DNA from: Anaerolineae bacterium
Lineage (GTDB): Bacteria > Chloroflexota > Anaerolineae > Anaerolineales > UBA11579
Assembly: GCA_004297445.1 (NCBI GenBank)
Contig: SCUK01000051.1
Coordinates: 1-64,000, forward strand
Reading direction: 5' to 3'
DNA: 64,000 nucleotides
Both the position numbers and the translations under genes were made by a program. The notes beneath the pieces are model-generated. The model worked only from the letters and a program-made list of their open reading frames with translations, made no database searches and was not told the origin of the DNA. Shown piece by piece: positions 7,762 to 15,814 of the stretch (positions are counted from its first letter, which is position 1; each line of letters starts with the position of its first letter).

Positions 7762-10011
7762 TTATCTGCATTTCCCAAGCGGCCACAGTTCCAACTGCCG
7801 CACCGCCCCGGTCACCAGGCTGAGCACATCCCCTTCCTCCAGCCCCAGCGGTACCAGCAGCCCGTGCAATGCTCGCGCCAGCAGTCGCCGGTAGCGGGCA
7901 TGGTCCAGTTCGGCCGGCGCCGGCGGGAACGGCAGTCCCCAGGCTCGCACCGCCGGCGGCCGCCCTTTGAGATACACGAACCCCACCAACTGCCCAACCT
8001 GCACATCCTGCCCCGCGGCGCGCAACTGTCGCGCCGCTTCGGCCGAGGCAGACAGCCCACGGTACTCGTCCGGCTCACGCGTCAGCTTCTGCGAGACCGC
8101 CAGGTCGGCCAGCGGCACCCGTCCGGCGTGCAGGGCTGCCACGGCCTTCTGCGCCAGGGCCACGATCTCCGGCAGGGCGGTCTCCAGCGGCCGCTCGCGC
8201 GGCACCGCCGCCAGGATGGCCAGCGCGTCGGCTTCCGCCTGGGCGATCCAGGCCGGCGTGTCTCTGCGCCGCTGGGCAAGCCCGCGCACTTTGAGTTTGC
8301 CGTCCAGAAACTTGCCGAAGTAACGGTTGGCGGCCCCGACCCGCGGGTTGCCCTTGGCTGGTACGAAGGCCAGCCACTCGAACACCCCTTCCAGGTTCAG
8401 CACCAGCCCGGTGTCGCGCTGGATTTCTTCCAGCAGGTCCTGGAAATCCTGCGGCTCCGTCGCCCCCTGCCTCTGCACAAACAGGCTGTCGGTGTTGGCC
8501 CCCAACACGGAGTAACCGAGCCGGAAGGCGGTCTCTTTGGCAATGGTCAGGGTCTCGCGCCCCACCGCGCAGATGGCTTCATGCGCCTGGGGATGGCCAA
8601 AGCGATTGTTCTTGAATCCCTGATACCCGAACGATACCCAGCCCAGCCATTTCAGTCCTTCGGCGGCCGCCTCCAGCACCGGCCAGCGCGGGTCGTCTCT
8701 GGGGATCTCCTTCATCATCAGTTTCGCTTTGCGGCGCTTGGTCAGCACCGGCTTGAGTACTGTCGCCACCAGCCCCGGCTCATCCTGCGTGATGGGCGTG
8801 GCGGTCTGGGGCACATAGCGGTTGCTCCTGCCCGTCCTCCCTACGGTTTCGCCGCTGATATTCCACGTCGCCATGATCTGTGGGTACATGGAGAAAAAAT
8901 CCAGCTCCGCCACGCTGTAGTGCAGCCCGACCAGAGGGCGGTAGTTCAGGCCGCCGCGGTCGGCCAGATGGAAATCGCGCGCCGAGCGAAAGGGTTCGAC
9001 CTGGCGCTTATGGAGCGGCACCAGCACCCCGCGTCGCAGGGCCTCGACCATCTGCAACGCGGTGAACCCCGCTCCCGGGCTGCTGCGGGCGGCTACCTGT
9101 ACTCCCACCCCGGTGATGCGGGCCAGCTCCAGCGCCGCCGCCAGGCTGAAGCCGCCGAACATGCTGGTGTTGTGTGGGTCGATGTGCCAGCGGCCAAAAA
9201 GATGCGTCTGCCCGGCACGGTGGTGCACATCGCCGTACGAATAGAAGCGGAAGGCTTTCTTGTGGAGCACGTCCCGGCTAATATCGCGGTTGGGCTGGAA
9301 GGGGATGCCGGCCTGCGCCGCCCATTCGAACAGCTGCGGGAATAGCCAGGCGTCGCCGTGCGGGCAGAGCAGCAGGTCCGGGTCGAAGTCGTCCAGGATC
9401 GTCCCCAGTTCTTTCAGGACGTGGAGCGGTTGGGCTAGCGAGATCTCGCGCTCGGTCTCGCCGTAGATCAGCCGGAGAGAGCGCAGCGGCGTCTGCGCTG
9501 GCGGCGAGTCTGGCTGGATGTACAGCGTCCGTACCGGCGGGAAGTCGAACTGGAAATCCCAGGGATTGTCCAGGGCGCGGATACTTTCGATGCGCTTGCC
9601 ATCCACGGCCGCCTGGACACGGGCGGTGGGGAAGACGCCGGCCGCGGCCAGCAATCGTACCGAAAATGGGATATCGATATCGTAGTAGTACAGTCGCCTG
9701 AAGCGCCGGCGCAACGCCCTAGCCCACCGCATCGCGTGGATCTCGGTGGCCGCCTGAACGGCCAGCACGGTCTGCGGGCCGCGGAACAGCTCGCGCCGTT
9801 CCATGAATTCCATCACCGGCGGGTCTTGCCGCTCCGCCAGCCAGGCGCGGGCGTCTGCCAGGCAGTCCGACGCCCCGCCCAGGTAGAACGTCACCGGGAA
9901 GGGCATCGCCAGCCGCCTTCGGGCGCCGTCTTCCCCCAGCAGCCACAACACCGCCCCGGCCTGTTCGTCCGGGTAGGCATCCAGCAGCCAGCCGCGCAGA
10001 TCAGAAGTCAT
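7762..10011 (-). CDS. Family B DNA polymerase, likely without proofreading, last gene of a three-gene operon
   Basis: 749 residues. Polymerase motif A is ELDFFSMYP (catalytic D371). The motif B region is SFGYQGFKNNRFG (459-471). Motif C reads GANTDSLFV (504-512), with Asn where most family B enzymes have the first Asp of DTDS; the second Asp (D508) is kept. In the 3'-5' exonuclease region (about 160-270) I cannot find the D-x-E of Exo I, so proofreading is probably absent. The start overlaps the upstream coiled-coil gene by 11 bp. A translesion or repair role is inferred from this context and the missing exonuclease. Replicative use is unlikely, since bacteria use PolC/DnaE for that. Confidence 0.8.
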   Translation of the reverse strand: MTSDLRGWLLDAYPDEQAGAVLWLLGEDGARRRLAMPFPVTFYLGGASDCLADARAWLAERQDPPVMEFMERRELFRGPQTVLAVQAATEIHAMRWARALRRRFRRLYYYDIDIPFSVRLLAAAGVFPTARVQAAVDGKRIESIRALDNPWDFQFDFPPVRTLYIQPDSPPAQTPLRSLRLIYGETEREISLAQPLHVLKELGTILDDFDPDLLLCPHGDAWLFPQLFEWAAQAGIPFQPNRDISRDVLHKKAFRFYSYGDVHHRAGQTHLFGRWHIDPHNTSMFGGFSLAAALELARITGVGVQVAARSSPGAGFTALQMVEALRRGVLVPLHKRQVEPFRSARDFHLADRGGLNYRPLVGLHYSVAELDFFSMYPQIMATWNISGETVGRTGRSNRYVPQTATPITQDEPGLVATVLKPVLTKRRKAKLMMKEIPRDDPRWPVLEAAAEGLKWLGWVSFGYQGFKNNRFGHPQAHEAICAVGRETLTIAKETAFRLGYSVLGANTDSLFVQRQGATEPQDFQDLLEEIQRDTGLVLNLEGVFEWLAFVPAKGNPRVGAANRYFGKFLDGKLKVRGLAQRRRDTPAWIAQAEADALAILAAVPRERPLETALPEIVALAQKAVAALHAGRVPLADLAVSQKLTREPDEYRGLSASAEAARQLRAAGQDVQVGQLVGFVYLKGRPPAVRAWGLPFPPAPAELDHARYRRLLARALHGLLVPLGLEEGDVLSLVTGAVRQLELWPLGKCR

Positions 10012-10390
10012 TTGCAGGGTAGCGGGCTTCGAGCAGCTCAGCGTGGGCGATGCTCAGGCCGGTGCGCAACTCCTCGCGCAGTTGCTCGATCTCGCCGCGC
10101 AGCGCCGTAAGCTGGCCTTCGAGTGCCTGCTTCTCGCCTAGCCGCGCCGCCAAGCCGGTTTGCAGGCGGACGATGGTCTTCTCCTGCTCGAGCGTGATGG
10201 CCATCAGGATCGAAGCGATGGGCAGCGGGTGGCCGCCCTGTTCCATGGCCGGGATATGGAACTCGGAGCGGTCCCACAGGTCTTCGAACAACAGCTGGTC
10301 CTCGCGCAGCAGCAAGGCGCGGCGGAATTGGGTGAAATAGCCCCGCTCGCGCTGGAACTGGAAGGTGAAGGGGGTCTGGGTGTGGCCCAT
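10001..10390 (-). CDS. Small coiled-coil protein between RecA-like and PolB genes
   Basis: 129 residues, family not recognised. The N-terminal half has aromatic and charged residues (TPFTFQFQRERGYFTQF). Residues about 75-115 form a clear coiled coil rich in Leu, Glu and Gln. It starts 3 nt after the stop of the RecA-like gene and overlaps the polymerase start by 11 bp, so translation is probably coupled. Inference: an adaptor joining the RecA-like protein to the polymerase, as ImuB does in mutasomes, though there is no sequence similarity to ImuB. Confidence 0.6.
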   Translation of the reverse strand: MGHTQTPFTFQFQRERGYFTQFRRALLLREDQLLFEDLWDRSEFHIPAMEQGGHPLPIASILMAITLEQEKTIVRLQTGLAARLGEKQALEGQLTALRGEIEQLREELRTGLSIAHAELLEARYPANDF

Positions 10391-10393
10391 GGC

Positions 10394-10876
10394 TCAGCAG
10401 ATTCTCACGGTCGCGCACTCGCGCCGCAGGACGGCGAAAAGTCCAGACCGGGCGGGGCCCGGCGCCGCGCTGGCCACCACCGGGCAAGCGGCCCAAACCC
10501 GGCGCAGTTCGCGCAGCCCCTGAAACAGCAGATCGTCCGCCTCGCGCACCGGTAGGTCTTCATCGTGCAGCGGGGCGAGCAGGTCGCCCACGAGCGCCGG
10601 AACGCCGTCTGCTGGCGTATGCTGCAACAGGGACAGCCACTGGTGGGCGGTCTCGGCCCGCGCCAGGGTGATGCGCTCGTCCAAGATCTCGTGGTAGTCT
10701 CCACTCCTGTGAGCAATTATGTAGGCCAGCTCGTACGGGTCGAAGCGATTGCCACAGACGAGCATTCTCACCGGGCCGCGCAGCGCCAGTCCGGCCGCCA
10801 GGCGCTCCAGGCGGGCGGCGGCGCGAGATGGGGGCCCGGCAATCAGTTTCAATCCGGGGGTGAAGTGCAACGGCAT
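10394..10876 (-). CDS. RecA/Rad51-fold protein lacking the Walker A motif
   Basis: 160 residues. The opening KLIAGPPSRAAARLERLAAG follows the RecA-type strand-loop-helix, but the usual GxGKT is replaced by GPPSRAAA (14-21), so ATP binding is doubtful. The next strand MLVCGNRFDPYELAYI and the later VPALVGDLLAPLHDED resemble the second strand and the Walker B strand of RadA-like proteins. It is shorter than RecA (about 350 residues). As first gene of the operon with a coiled-coil protein and PolB, it recalls ImuA, another degenerate RecA-like partner of a damage polymerase. No canonical ribosome binding site is seen before the ATG. Confidence 0.55.
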   Translation of the reverse strand: MPLHFTPGLKLIAGPPSRAAARLERLAAGLALRGPVRMLVCGNRFDPYELAYIIAHRSGDYHEILDERITLARAETAHQWLSLLQHTPADGVPALVGDLLAPLHDEDLPVREADDLLFQGLRELRRVWAACPVVASAAPGPARSGLFAVLRRECATVRIC

Positions 10877-10899
10877 GCCGACACTGTACCTGTTCCCAG

Positions 10900-10925
10900 G
10901 ACAAAAAGAAATGCCCCGATGGGGC
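10900..10925 (-). terminator. Rho-independent terminator on the minus strand
   Basis: On the minus strand the hairpin GCCCCATCGGGGC (10913-10925) is followed by ATTTCTTTTTGT. It would end transcripts coming from the antitoxin gene at 11072-11317, before the RecA-like operon. Confidence 0.65.
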
Positions 10926-11021
10926 GAAGAACGGGTACTTACCAGGCATCCCCGGTGGGGGAGGCACGGCTGGGGTGTTAGGAGAACCGCAGGGCAGATG
11001 TGGGGACTCGACGTCCGCGCG

Positions 11022-11069
11022 GCCGAATAGGCGCTGGCGGACTCCTAATTCCGCCTGTGCCTATTCGGC
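11022..11069. repeat. Long inverted repeat (stem-loop)
   Basis: The outer arms GCCGAATAGGC (11022-11032) and GCCTATTCGGC (11059-11069) are perfect. Inner arms GGCGG and CCGCC extend the stem around an AT-rich loop. The structure lies 2 bp past the stop of the RHH antitoxin gene and may protect that mRNA 3' end; it lacks a U tract. Confidence 0.6.
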
Positions 11070-11071
11070 GT

Positions 11072-11317
11072 TCAGCGCCGCCGATCTTCTTTGAGCAGGT
11101 CGATGGTGCGTGGCGCGTTCGGCCCGGGCGTGAAGCGCCTCCTCTGGATCGAAGCGAGCGCACGCTTGTGCTTGCCGCGGCCCGCCCGGCGCCATTCCAG
11201 GGCCCCGGCGAGCAGCGCGGCGACTTCAGTGCTCAGCGAACGGCCATTGGCGCGCGCCCGTTCCCGCAACGCTTCAACCAGCTCTCGGGGCACGCGACGG
11301 ATGTGCAGGGTGGGCAT
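11072..11317 (-). CDS. Ribbon-helix-helix antitoxin (Arc/FitA-like), orphan
   Basis: 81 residues. The start MPTLHIRRVPRELVEAL and the following RARANGRSLSTEVAALL match the ribbon-helix-helix fold of FitA/VapB-type antitoxins: a short beta strand, then two helices. The C-terminal half is basic and probably unfolded without a partner. A PIN toxin would be expected directly downstream, but only a stem-loop and a terminator are there, so the toxin is missing. RBS-like AGGAGG lies a few bases before the start. Confidence 0.75.
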   Translation of the reverse strand: MPTLHIRRVPRELVEALRERARANGRSLSTEVAALLAGALEWRRAGRGKHKRALASIQRRRFTPGPNAPRTIDLLKEDRRR

Positions 11318-11344
11318 GGGGGACCTCCTTGGAACGTCTTGTTC

Positions 11345-11779
11345 TTAGCTTGTCGCAGGTGGTTCGGTCTCGTCGTAGGCCGAGAAGTCCCAGTCGCGCA
11401 GCACGAACGCCAGCTGGCGGCGTCCCTTCAGGCCGAACTTGCGCACCGCGTTGCCCAGATACACCTTGACCGTGTCCGGCGCCAGGTGCAGGCGGGCGGC
11501 GATCTGCGGGTTGGTGCGGCCCAGGCAGGCCAGGGCGGACACCTGCTGCTCGCGCTCCGAGAGCGTCTGCCAGCGCCGCACGTTCTCATCCAGTTCCTGC
11601 GTTCGCGCCGCGATGGCCTGCTGCAGCAGCCCCGCGGCGAGTTCTTCCGGCGTCATGCCCGCCTGATTCGCCAGCGCGTCCAATTGCTCCAGCGTCCCGG
11701 GCGGCAGCGCGAGGACAAGCCTCGCCTCGGCCAGCGCGCGCCGTAGGCGGGACTTCATGTAGGTGAAGGGTGTATGCAT
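11345..11779 (-). CDS. LuxR/GerE-type HTH transcriptional regulator
   Basis: 144 residues from ATG 11779; a longer form to 11854 would run through a palindrome and is less likely. The C-terminal half is a GerE helix-turn-helix: LSEREQQVSALACLGRTN, then PQIAARLHLAPDTVKVYL with the recognition helix. The N-terminal part is helical and resembles no receiver or autoinducer domain, so the signal is unknown. It may regulate itself through the palindrome at 11811-11826. Confidence 0.7.
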   Translation of the reverse strand: MHTPFTYMKSRLRRALAEARLVLALPPGTLEQLDALANQAGMTPEELAAGLLQQAIAARTQELDENVRRWQTLSEREQQVSALACLGRTNPQIAARLHLAPDTVKVYLGNAVRKFGLKGRRQLAFVLRDWDFSAYDETEPPATS

Positions 11780-11810
11780 CGTCTGATAGCCAATCCTATC
11801 CCCACAATAC

Positions 11811-11826
11811 CAGAACGGGTGTTCTG
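11811..11826. promoter_or_regulatory. Palindromic operator, SOS-box-like
   Basis: CAGAACGGGTGTTCTG has perfect 6-bp arms around 4 bases. The core GAAC-N4-GTTC is the form of Gram-positive-type LexA boxes. It lies about 30 bp upstream of the chosen LuxR-type start. LexA binding is an inference from the core alone. Confidence 0.4.
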
Positions 11827-11985
11827 GGGTCAAGGCAGGCAATGAAATTGTCACGAGTCTGTCGTCTAGCGCTTATTGGAAAGGGTCGCTGGCATTAGGT
11901 GATCCTCCCTTCTAGATAGCGTACGTTCTTCCTTTTAGGTTTCGCTGGCCTAGTCAGGCAAGTTCGGTAGTTGAGTGAACTGATT

Positions 11986-13299
11986 TCAGCTAGCCATCTC
12001 AGTCCGGTGGTTGTTGTTGGTCAGGAGTCCCAACTTATGAGCATAGCGATAGACCGATGCCTGCGACACCCCTAACTCGGATGCAAGCGCCCTCCTAGTG
12101 CACTTGGAATCCGTCCATTTGTTCCTGAGATGCTTCTGCCAAACCCTGCCATAGTCGATTACCCGGTCATAGCTGTGTTTGTTTACTCCCTCGAAATCCG
12201 GCCCATAACGAAGGTAGGAGAATCCACAACGACACCGGAATGTCCCGCTAATCCGATAAGGCCTGCCGCTTGCGGAGACTGCTACGGCTTTTATGCACTC
12301 ATTGCCGTAGTTGGAGCAAAGAGGATTTAGGCACGGCCATGGCCCTTTTCCGAAATATCCGGGAGCTTCGGTTTCAAACAGACTTTCCAAGTCAATGGAG
12401 AGAAATTCTGCAAGAAGGAGGTGATAGATTGGGGAGCCGTAGTTTCCACTCATGTTCATGACAGCACTTATCCAATTGTTTCGACTGGATGGAGAAATCA
12501 TTGCTCCCAGTTCATCCAGCAATTCTCGGTCAAAGAAGTCCGAAACCATTTGTGCAACCGCCCCATGTTGTTTTTGATAACGAAATGTCATAAGTTCGAG
12601 CTCAATAAGCGCTTTGTGATAGTGGGCGCGAAAGTGTTCGGGGCATCGTTTAGGGAGCGTGGCCTTGATCAGCCAGTCCGCCTTCTTTGCCAAGTTGAGG
12701 TAGTGCGCGCCGCTCGCCAATTCTTCGAAACCCCGTCCCTCTTCAAACGGATCCAACTCTTCAAGGGAAATGAACTCTCGCGGAGCTCGATGTTGATTCC
12801 CGCCGCACTTAATTGCATCCTCTAGTACCAAACTATGTTGGGGGCACACATGAACGATATCTATTTGATGGACCCGATGGAAGTACGCTTCTCCAAATGA
12901 TGCCCGGTCAACCCTTACGCACTCCGCACAATAGCGCAAAGGGCTACGTGTTGAGGCTTTACCCCGGTTGTGTCCATACCTTCCCAGGGAGTACCTTTCT
13001 GACGAACTGGCCATTTGGGCGCGAAGGCCCAAAGCCGCCTTCGTATCAAGAAACGCTGAGTGGTAGGGGTACAGCGTATGGAAATCGATGATGTGATCCA
13101 GGGTCAGCGAATGAATGGGGGATAGTCTGGACACGAATGCCTGCAAGTGATTGGGAAGATCAATAGGCGCCACTTGTGTGTTAGACCCAAACAGGCTTGC
13201 TATTAGGTCTTTGTTGCTGCCGCCCTGGAACTCTCTTCTATAGCGAGAAACGGCGCTATAGAAGATTTCTTCATTCCAGATGTCTCCAAAACCGTTCAA
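11986..13299 (-). CDS. tniQ: TniQ/TnsD-family target-selection protein, second copy
   Basis: 437 residues. I chose TTG 13299 because AGGAG lies 8 nt before it and the resulting N terminus (NGFGDIWNEEIFYSAVSR) aligns with the neighbouring copy (NSFGDIWREEIIYSAIAR). A zinc-finger region follows: RYCAECVRVD, then FGEAYFHRVHQI and VCPQH, and later a second Cys set (CLNPLC, CRCGF). The C terminus ends in a helix-turn-helix (ALASELGVSQASVYRYAHKL). In Tn7, TnsD binds the attachment site and recruits TnsC. Its strong likeness to the copy at 13861-15804 points to duplication. Confidence 0.85.
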   Translation of the reverse strand: MNGFGDIWNEEIFYSAVSRYRREFQGGSNKDLIASLFGSNTQVAPIDLPNHLQAFVSRLSPIHSLTLDHIIDFHTLYPYHSAFLDTKAALGLRAQMASSSERYSLGRYGHNRGKASTRSPLRYCAECVRVDRASFGEAYFHRVHQIDIVHVCPQHSLVLEDAIKCGGNQHRAPREFISLEELDPFEEGRGFEELASGAHYLNLAKKADWLIKATLPKRCPEHFRAHYHKALIELELMTFRYQKQHGAVAQMVSDFFDRELLDELGAMISPSSRNNWISAVMNMSGNYGSPIYHLLLAEFLSIDLESLFETEAPGYFGKGPWPCLNPLCSNYGNECIKAVAVSASGRPYRISGTFRCRCGFSYLRYGPDFEGVNKHSYDRVIDYGRVWQKHLRNKWTDSKCTRRALASELGVSQASVYRYAHKLGLLTNNNHRTEMAS

Positions 13300-13393
13300 C
13301 TTGAAGCTCCTGAGCACTACCCAGACAAATGGCTTCAGCGGCTTCTAGCCAGTAAGTCAAATAGTCTTGGCGCGTTGCCGGCGAAGCGAATCC

Positions 13394-13861
13394 CTAACCC
13401 GAGGAGATCTTCGTCTTTTGACAATGATTGCTACAGTATTTTCGCCAGGGCACATTAGGGACAAAGACCACTGAACAACCAGGGCGCAGGCACTTCCTGC
13501 TGCGCCCCAGTACAAGTGCTCCCTTTTCAACATTACTCCCGGGCGAAAAAACTTCTGTGGGGAAGCCAATTTGATCCGGTGCCTTTTCTGTTTCGAGGTT
13601 CTCTGCTAGTACTTGGATTGCCCTAGAAAGGCGCTTTCCGGGAATAAGTGATCCGGTGTGAACGCTCAGAATTGCTCTCCCGGACCATGCCGAGGTTTTG
13701 CCAGCCACAACTGCGAGATCGCGGCCAACAATCTCATAATCACGAAACTGCACTCTGTGCCTTCGAAGTTGCTGATCATATATTCCGGCTACTCCTCGTT
13801 TGATTAGGATGGCGACCAGAGCATCTCTGATTTCTGTGGCGTCTTTTGAAAAACGTGACAT
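13394..13861 (-). CDS. Small zinc-finger protein encoded inside the Tn7-like module
   Basis: 155 residues from ATG 13861, which overlaps the stop of the first tniQ gene (TAATG), so it is translationally coupled. The C terminus carries a four-Cys site: RKCLRPGCSVVF, then WRKYCSNHCQKT (C-x4-C, 13 residues, C-x3-C), recalling CGNR-type fingers. The rest is unrecognised. Placed between two target-selection genes, it may help DNA binding or regulate the module. No such protein belongs to canonical Tn7. Confidence 0.65.
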   Translation of the reverse strand: MSRFSKDATEIRDALVAILIKRGVAGIYDQQLRRHRVQFRDYEIVGRDLAVVAGKTSAWSGRAILSVHTGSLIPGKRLSRAIQVLAENLETEKAPDQIGFPTEVFSPGSNVEKGALVLGRSRKCLRPGCSVVFVPNVPWRKYCSNHCQKTKISSG

Positions 13862-15804
13862 TAATCTGACACCATTGAGGGCATAAAAAAGTGCGCTTCT
13901 ATTTCTTTGTAGGCTGTATCCAATGCGTCCTGAATCTCCTTCATGTGGCGAAGCCTGGATAACCCGGACACTCTTTCTAGCTGCCATTTCTTAATCGGAC
14001 GCCCAGACTCGATCATTTTCTTCTTGTTCCAGTTAATGCGTCTGACCGCAGACTGAATGCGAGATTCGACCACCTGCTCCAGAAGCGCTGCGCTTTTCGG
14101 CAAACGATTTAGATGCCTAACGACACTTCCCGTACATTTGATTTGTTTCACAATAGCAGACGTGGTAATTCGCTTTGGTCGATCACCCGATGTCAACAGC
14201 CGAAGAGCGATTTGCTTGATTTCATCTGCGCATTGATTGTCGCGTGCCGCCCAATCAACTAACGTTTCGTTAGAGCCGTTGTTGTAAGGCAGCTTTATCT
14301 GATTGGCACGTACAAATTCGCGGTCATACCGCATGAGCCATGCGTGCGTAGCAGGATCCACCTTGGCCATTTCTGAGGCACCAAAGTCTGGGTACTTTCG
14401 ACGTAGGGCAAGATATTTCTTGCGCCGTCGATACCGCTCCTCATCTGTAATTCGCGGTTTCCTCGGAGTAAATCGCGGCGTTTTCCGAGGATCTTTCTGC
14501 TTGCTACTTCCCGGACGGTCGATTGGGAGCTGAAGTTTGTGCGCGTGGCGTTGAACCGTAAGGGGTACAACCCCTAGAGCGGTTGCCAGAGATTCCAATG
14601 ACAGTGACGGATCCAGCCATCGATCGGCAAGATATTTTCCCCATTCCTCACCATAGTCTACGATATAGTCCAAATTGAATTTTCGTGCCCCCTGATAATC
14701 AGGTCCGTAGCGTCTATAAGTAAAGCCACAATGGCACCGGAATTCGCCTCTGAGTCGACGAGTGGCTCGGCAAGTGGAAATATCCACGTTATCGATAACC
14801 GGCATCTGATAGTCCGAGCAAACCCTGTTGAGGCATGGCCATGGCCCCCCGCCGAAGAACCCTGGAGGGCTCTCTTCGAACAAAATCTTGAATTCCAGCG
14901 AAAGAAAGAGGCAAACCAGGATATGGCAGATCGGAGTACTTACTTCCCCAGAGTTGCGAAGAGTTTTCAGCAGCCAGAATTGCTTCGATTTCGAATTTGT
15001 TGGCAATCCAATCGATTCCACCAATCTCATCGGAAACAAATCATTGAAGGCTCTAACAAGCTCTGAATTGTTCTTTACTTTTTTGCTGTAGGTCGAGAGG
15101 CCGACATCCGCCAATGTGCGCTGGTAGTGGTCGGTAAAATGCGTATACGATTTGGATTCATGCGGGTTTGAAAGGAGCCATTGCGCGCTTTGAGCGATGG
15201 CCAAATACTGGTTCGCATAATCCTGTGTGCTAATTGATAGGTCTTCTGCCTCCAGGGAGCATTCTTCCAGGGCCAGAAACGCTTGATCGTTCTTGTGAAA
15301 TCTGTACATGCCGACATTTGTATCTAGTAGCCTACACGCATGCTCTGGACATACCATAACAACTCCGATTTGATGAACTCGATGAAAATACGCCTCCCCA
15401 AACGTCTGGCGATCCTGCTCCACGCATCTCGGACAATATCGCATGTGCGCACGTCTAAGGTTTCGCTGCCACAGAGCTCCCAATATCGTGAAAATGCGCT
15501 GGCCCGACGAGCCATACATGAGCTCTCGAATCTCGGCAATTCGCTCTCCGTTCAAAAATGCTGTGTGGTAAGGAAAAAGTGTATGGCAGTCAATGATTTT
15601 ATCGACTGTCAAAGTATGCGTGGGAGATAAGCGACTGGTGAATTCTCCCAAGTGGCTTGGAAAGTCCACCGTGGCTCTGAGGTTTATTGTGCCAAACAGG
15701 TCCATCAAGAGGGAGCTATGTGATTTGTATCCCAGATCTCGTCTATGCCGTGCAATAGCGCTATATATAATCTCTTCACGCCAGATGTCGCCGAACGAAT
15801 TCAT
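13861..15804 (-). CDS. tnsD: TniQ/TnsD-family target-selection protein with long C-terminal extension
   Basis: 647 residues from ATG 15804, with AGGAG about 7 nt upstream on the minus strand, overlapping the tnsC stop. The N-terminal TniQ core has RYCPRCVEQDRQTFGEAYFH, then VCPEH and the later CLNRVC and CHCGF pairs. A helix-turn-helix follows (SLATALGVVPLTVQRHAHKL). The last 200 or so residues add further basic, HTH-like segments, giving the length of a true TnsD rather than a short TniQ. It should recognise the chromosomal attachment site. That site could not be identified here. Confidence 0.85.
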   Translation of the reverse strand: MNSFGDIWREEIIYSAIARHRRDLGYKSHSSLLMDLFGTINLRATVDFPSHLGEFTSRLSPTHTLTVDKIIDCHTLFPYHTAFLNGERIAEIRELMYGSSGQRIFTILGALWQRNLRRAHMRYCPRCVEQDRQTFGEAYFHRVHQIGVVMVCPEHACRLLDTNVGMYRFHKNDQAFLALEECSLEAEDLSISTQDYANQYLAIAQSAQWLLSNPHESKSYTHFTDHYQRTLADVGLSTYSKKVKNNSELVRAFNDLFPMRLVESIGLPTNSKSKQFWLLKTLRNSGEVSTPICHILVCLFLSLEFKILFEESPPGFFGGGPWPCLNRVCSDYQMPVIDNVDISTCRATRRLRGEFRCHCGFTYRRYGPDYQGARKFNLDYIVDYGEEWGKYLADRWLDPSLSLESLATALGVVPLTVQRHAHKLQLPIDRPGSSKQKDPRKTPRFTPRKPRITDEERYRRRKKYLALRRKYPDFGASEMAKVDPATHAWLMRYDREFVRANQIKLPYNNGSNETLVDWAARDNQCADEIKQIALRLLTSGDRPKRITTSAIVKQIKCTGSVVRHLNRLPKSAALLEQVVESRIQSAVRRINWNKKKMIESGRPIKKWQLERVSGLSRLRHMKEIQDALDTAYKEIEAHFFMPSMVSD

Positions 15805-15814
15805 GTCGCATCTC

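Noticed and set aside
7864-8515. Frameshift in the polymerase gene
   Set aside because: The minus-strand frame is continuous and all polymerase motifs are in register.
10870-10900. LexA box before the RecA-like/PolB operon
   Set aside because: GAACAGGTAC is present, but the 4-bp spacing and symmetry of a LexA box are missing.
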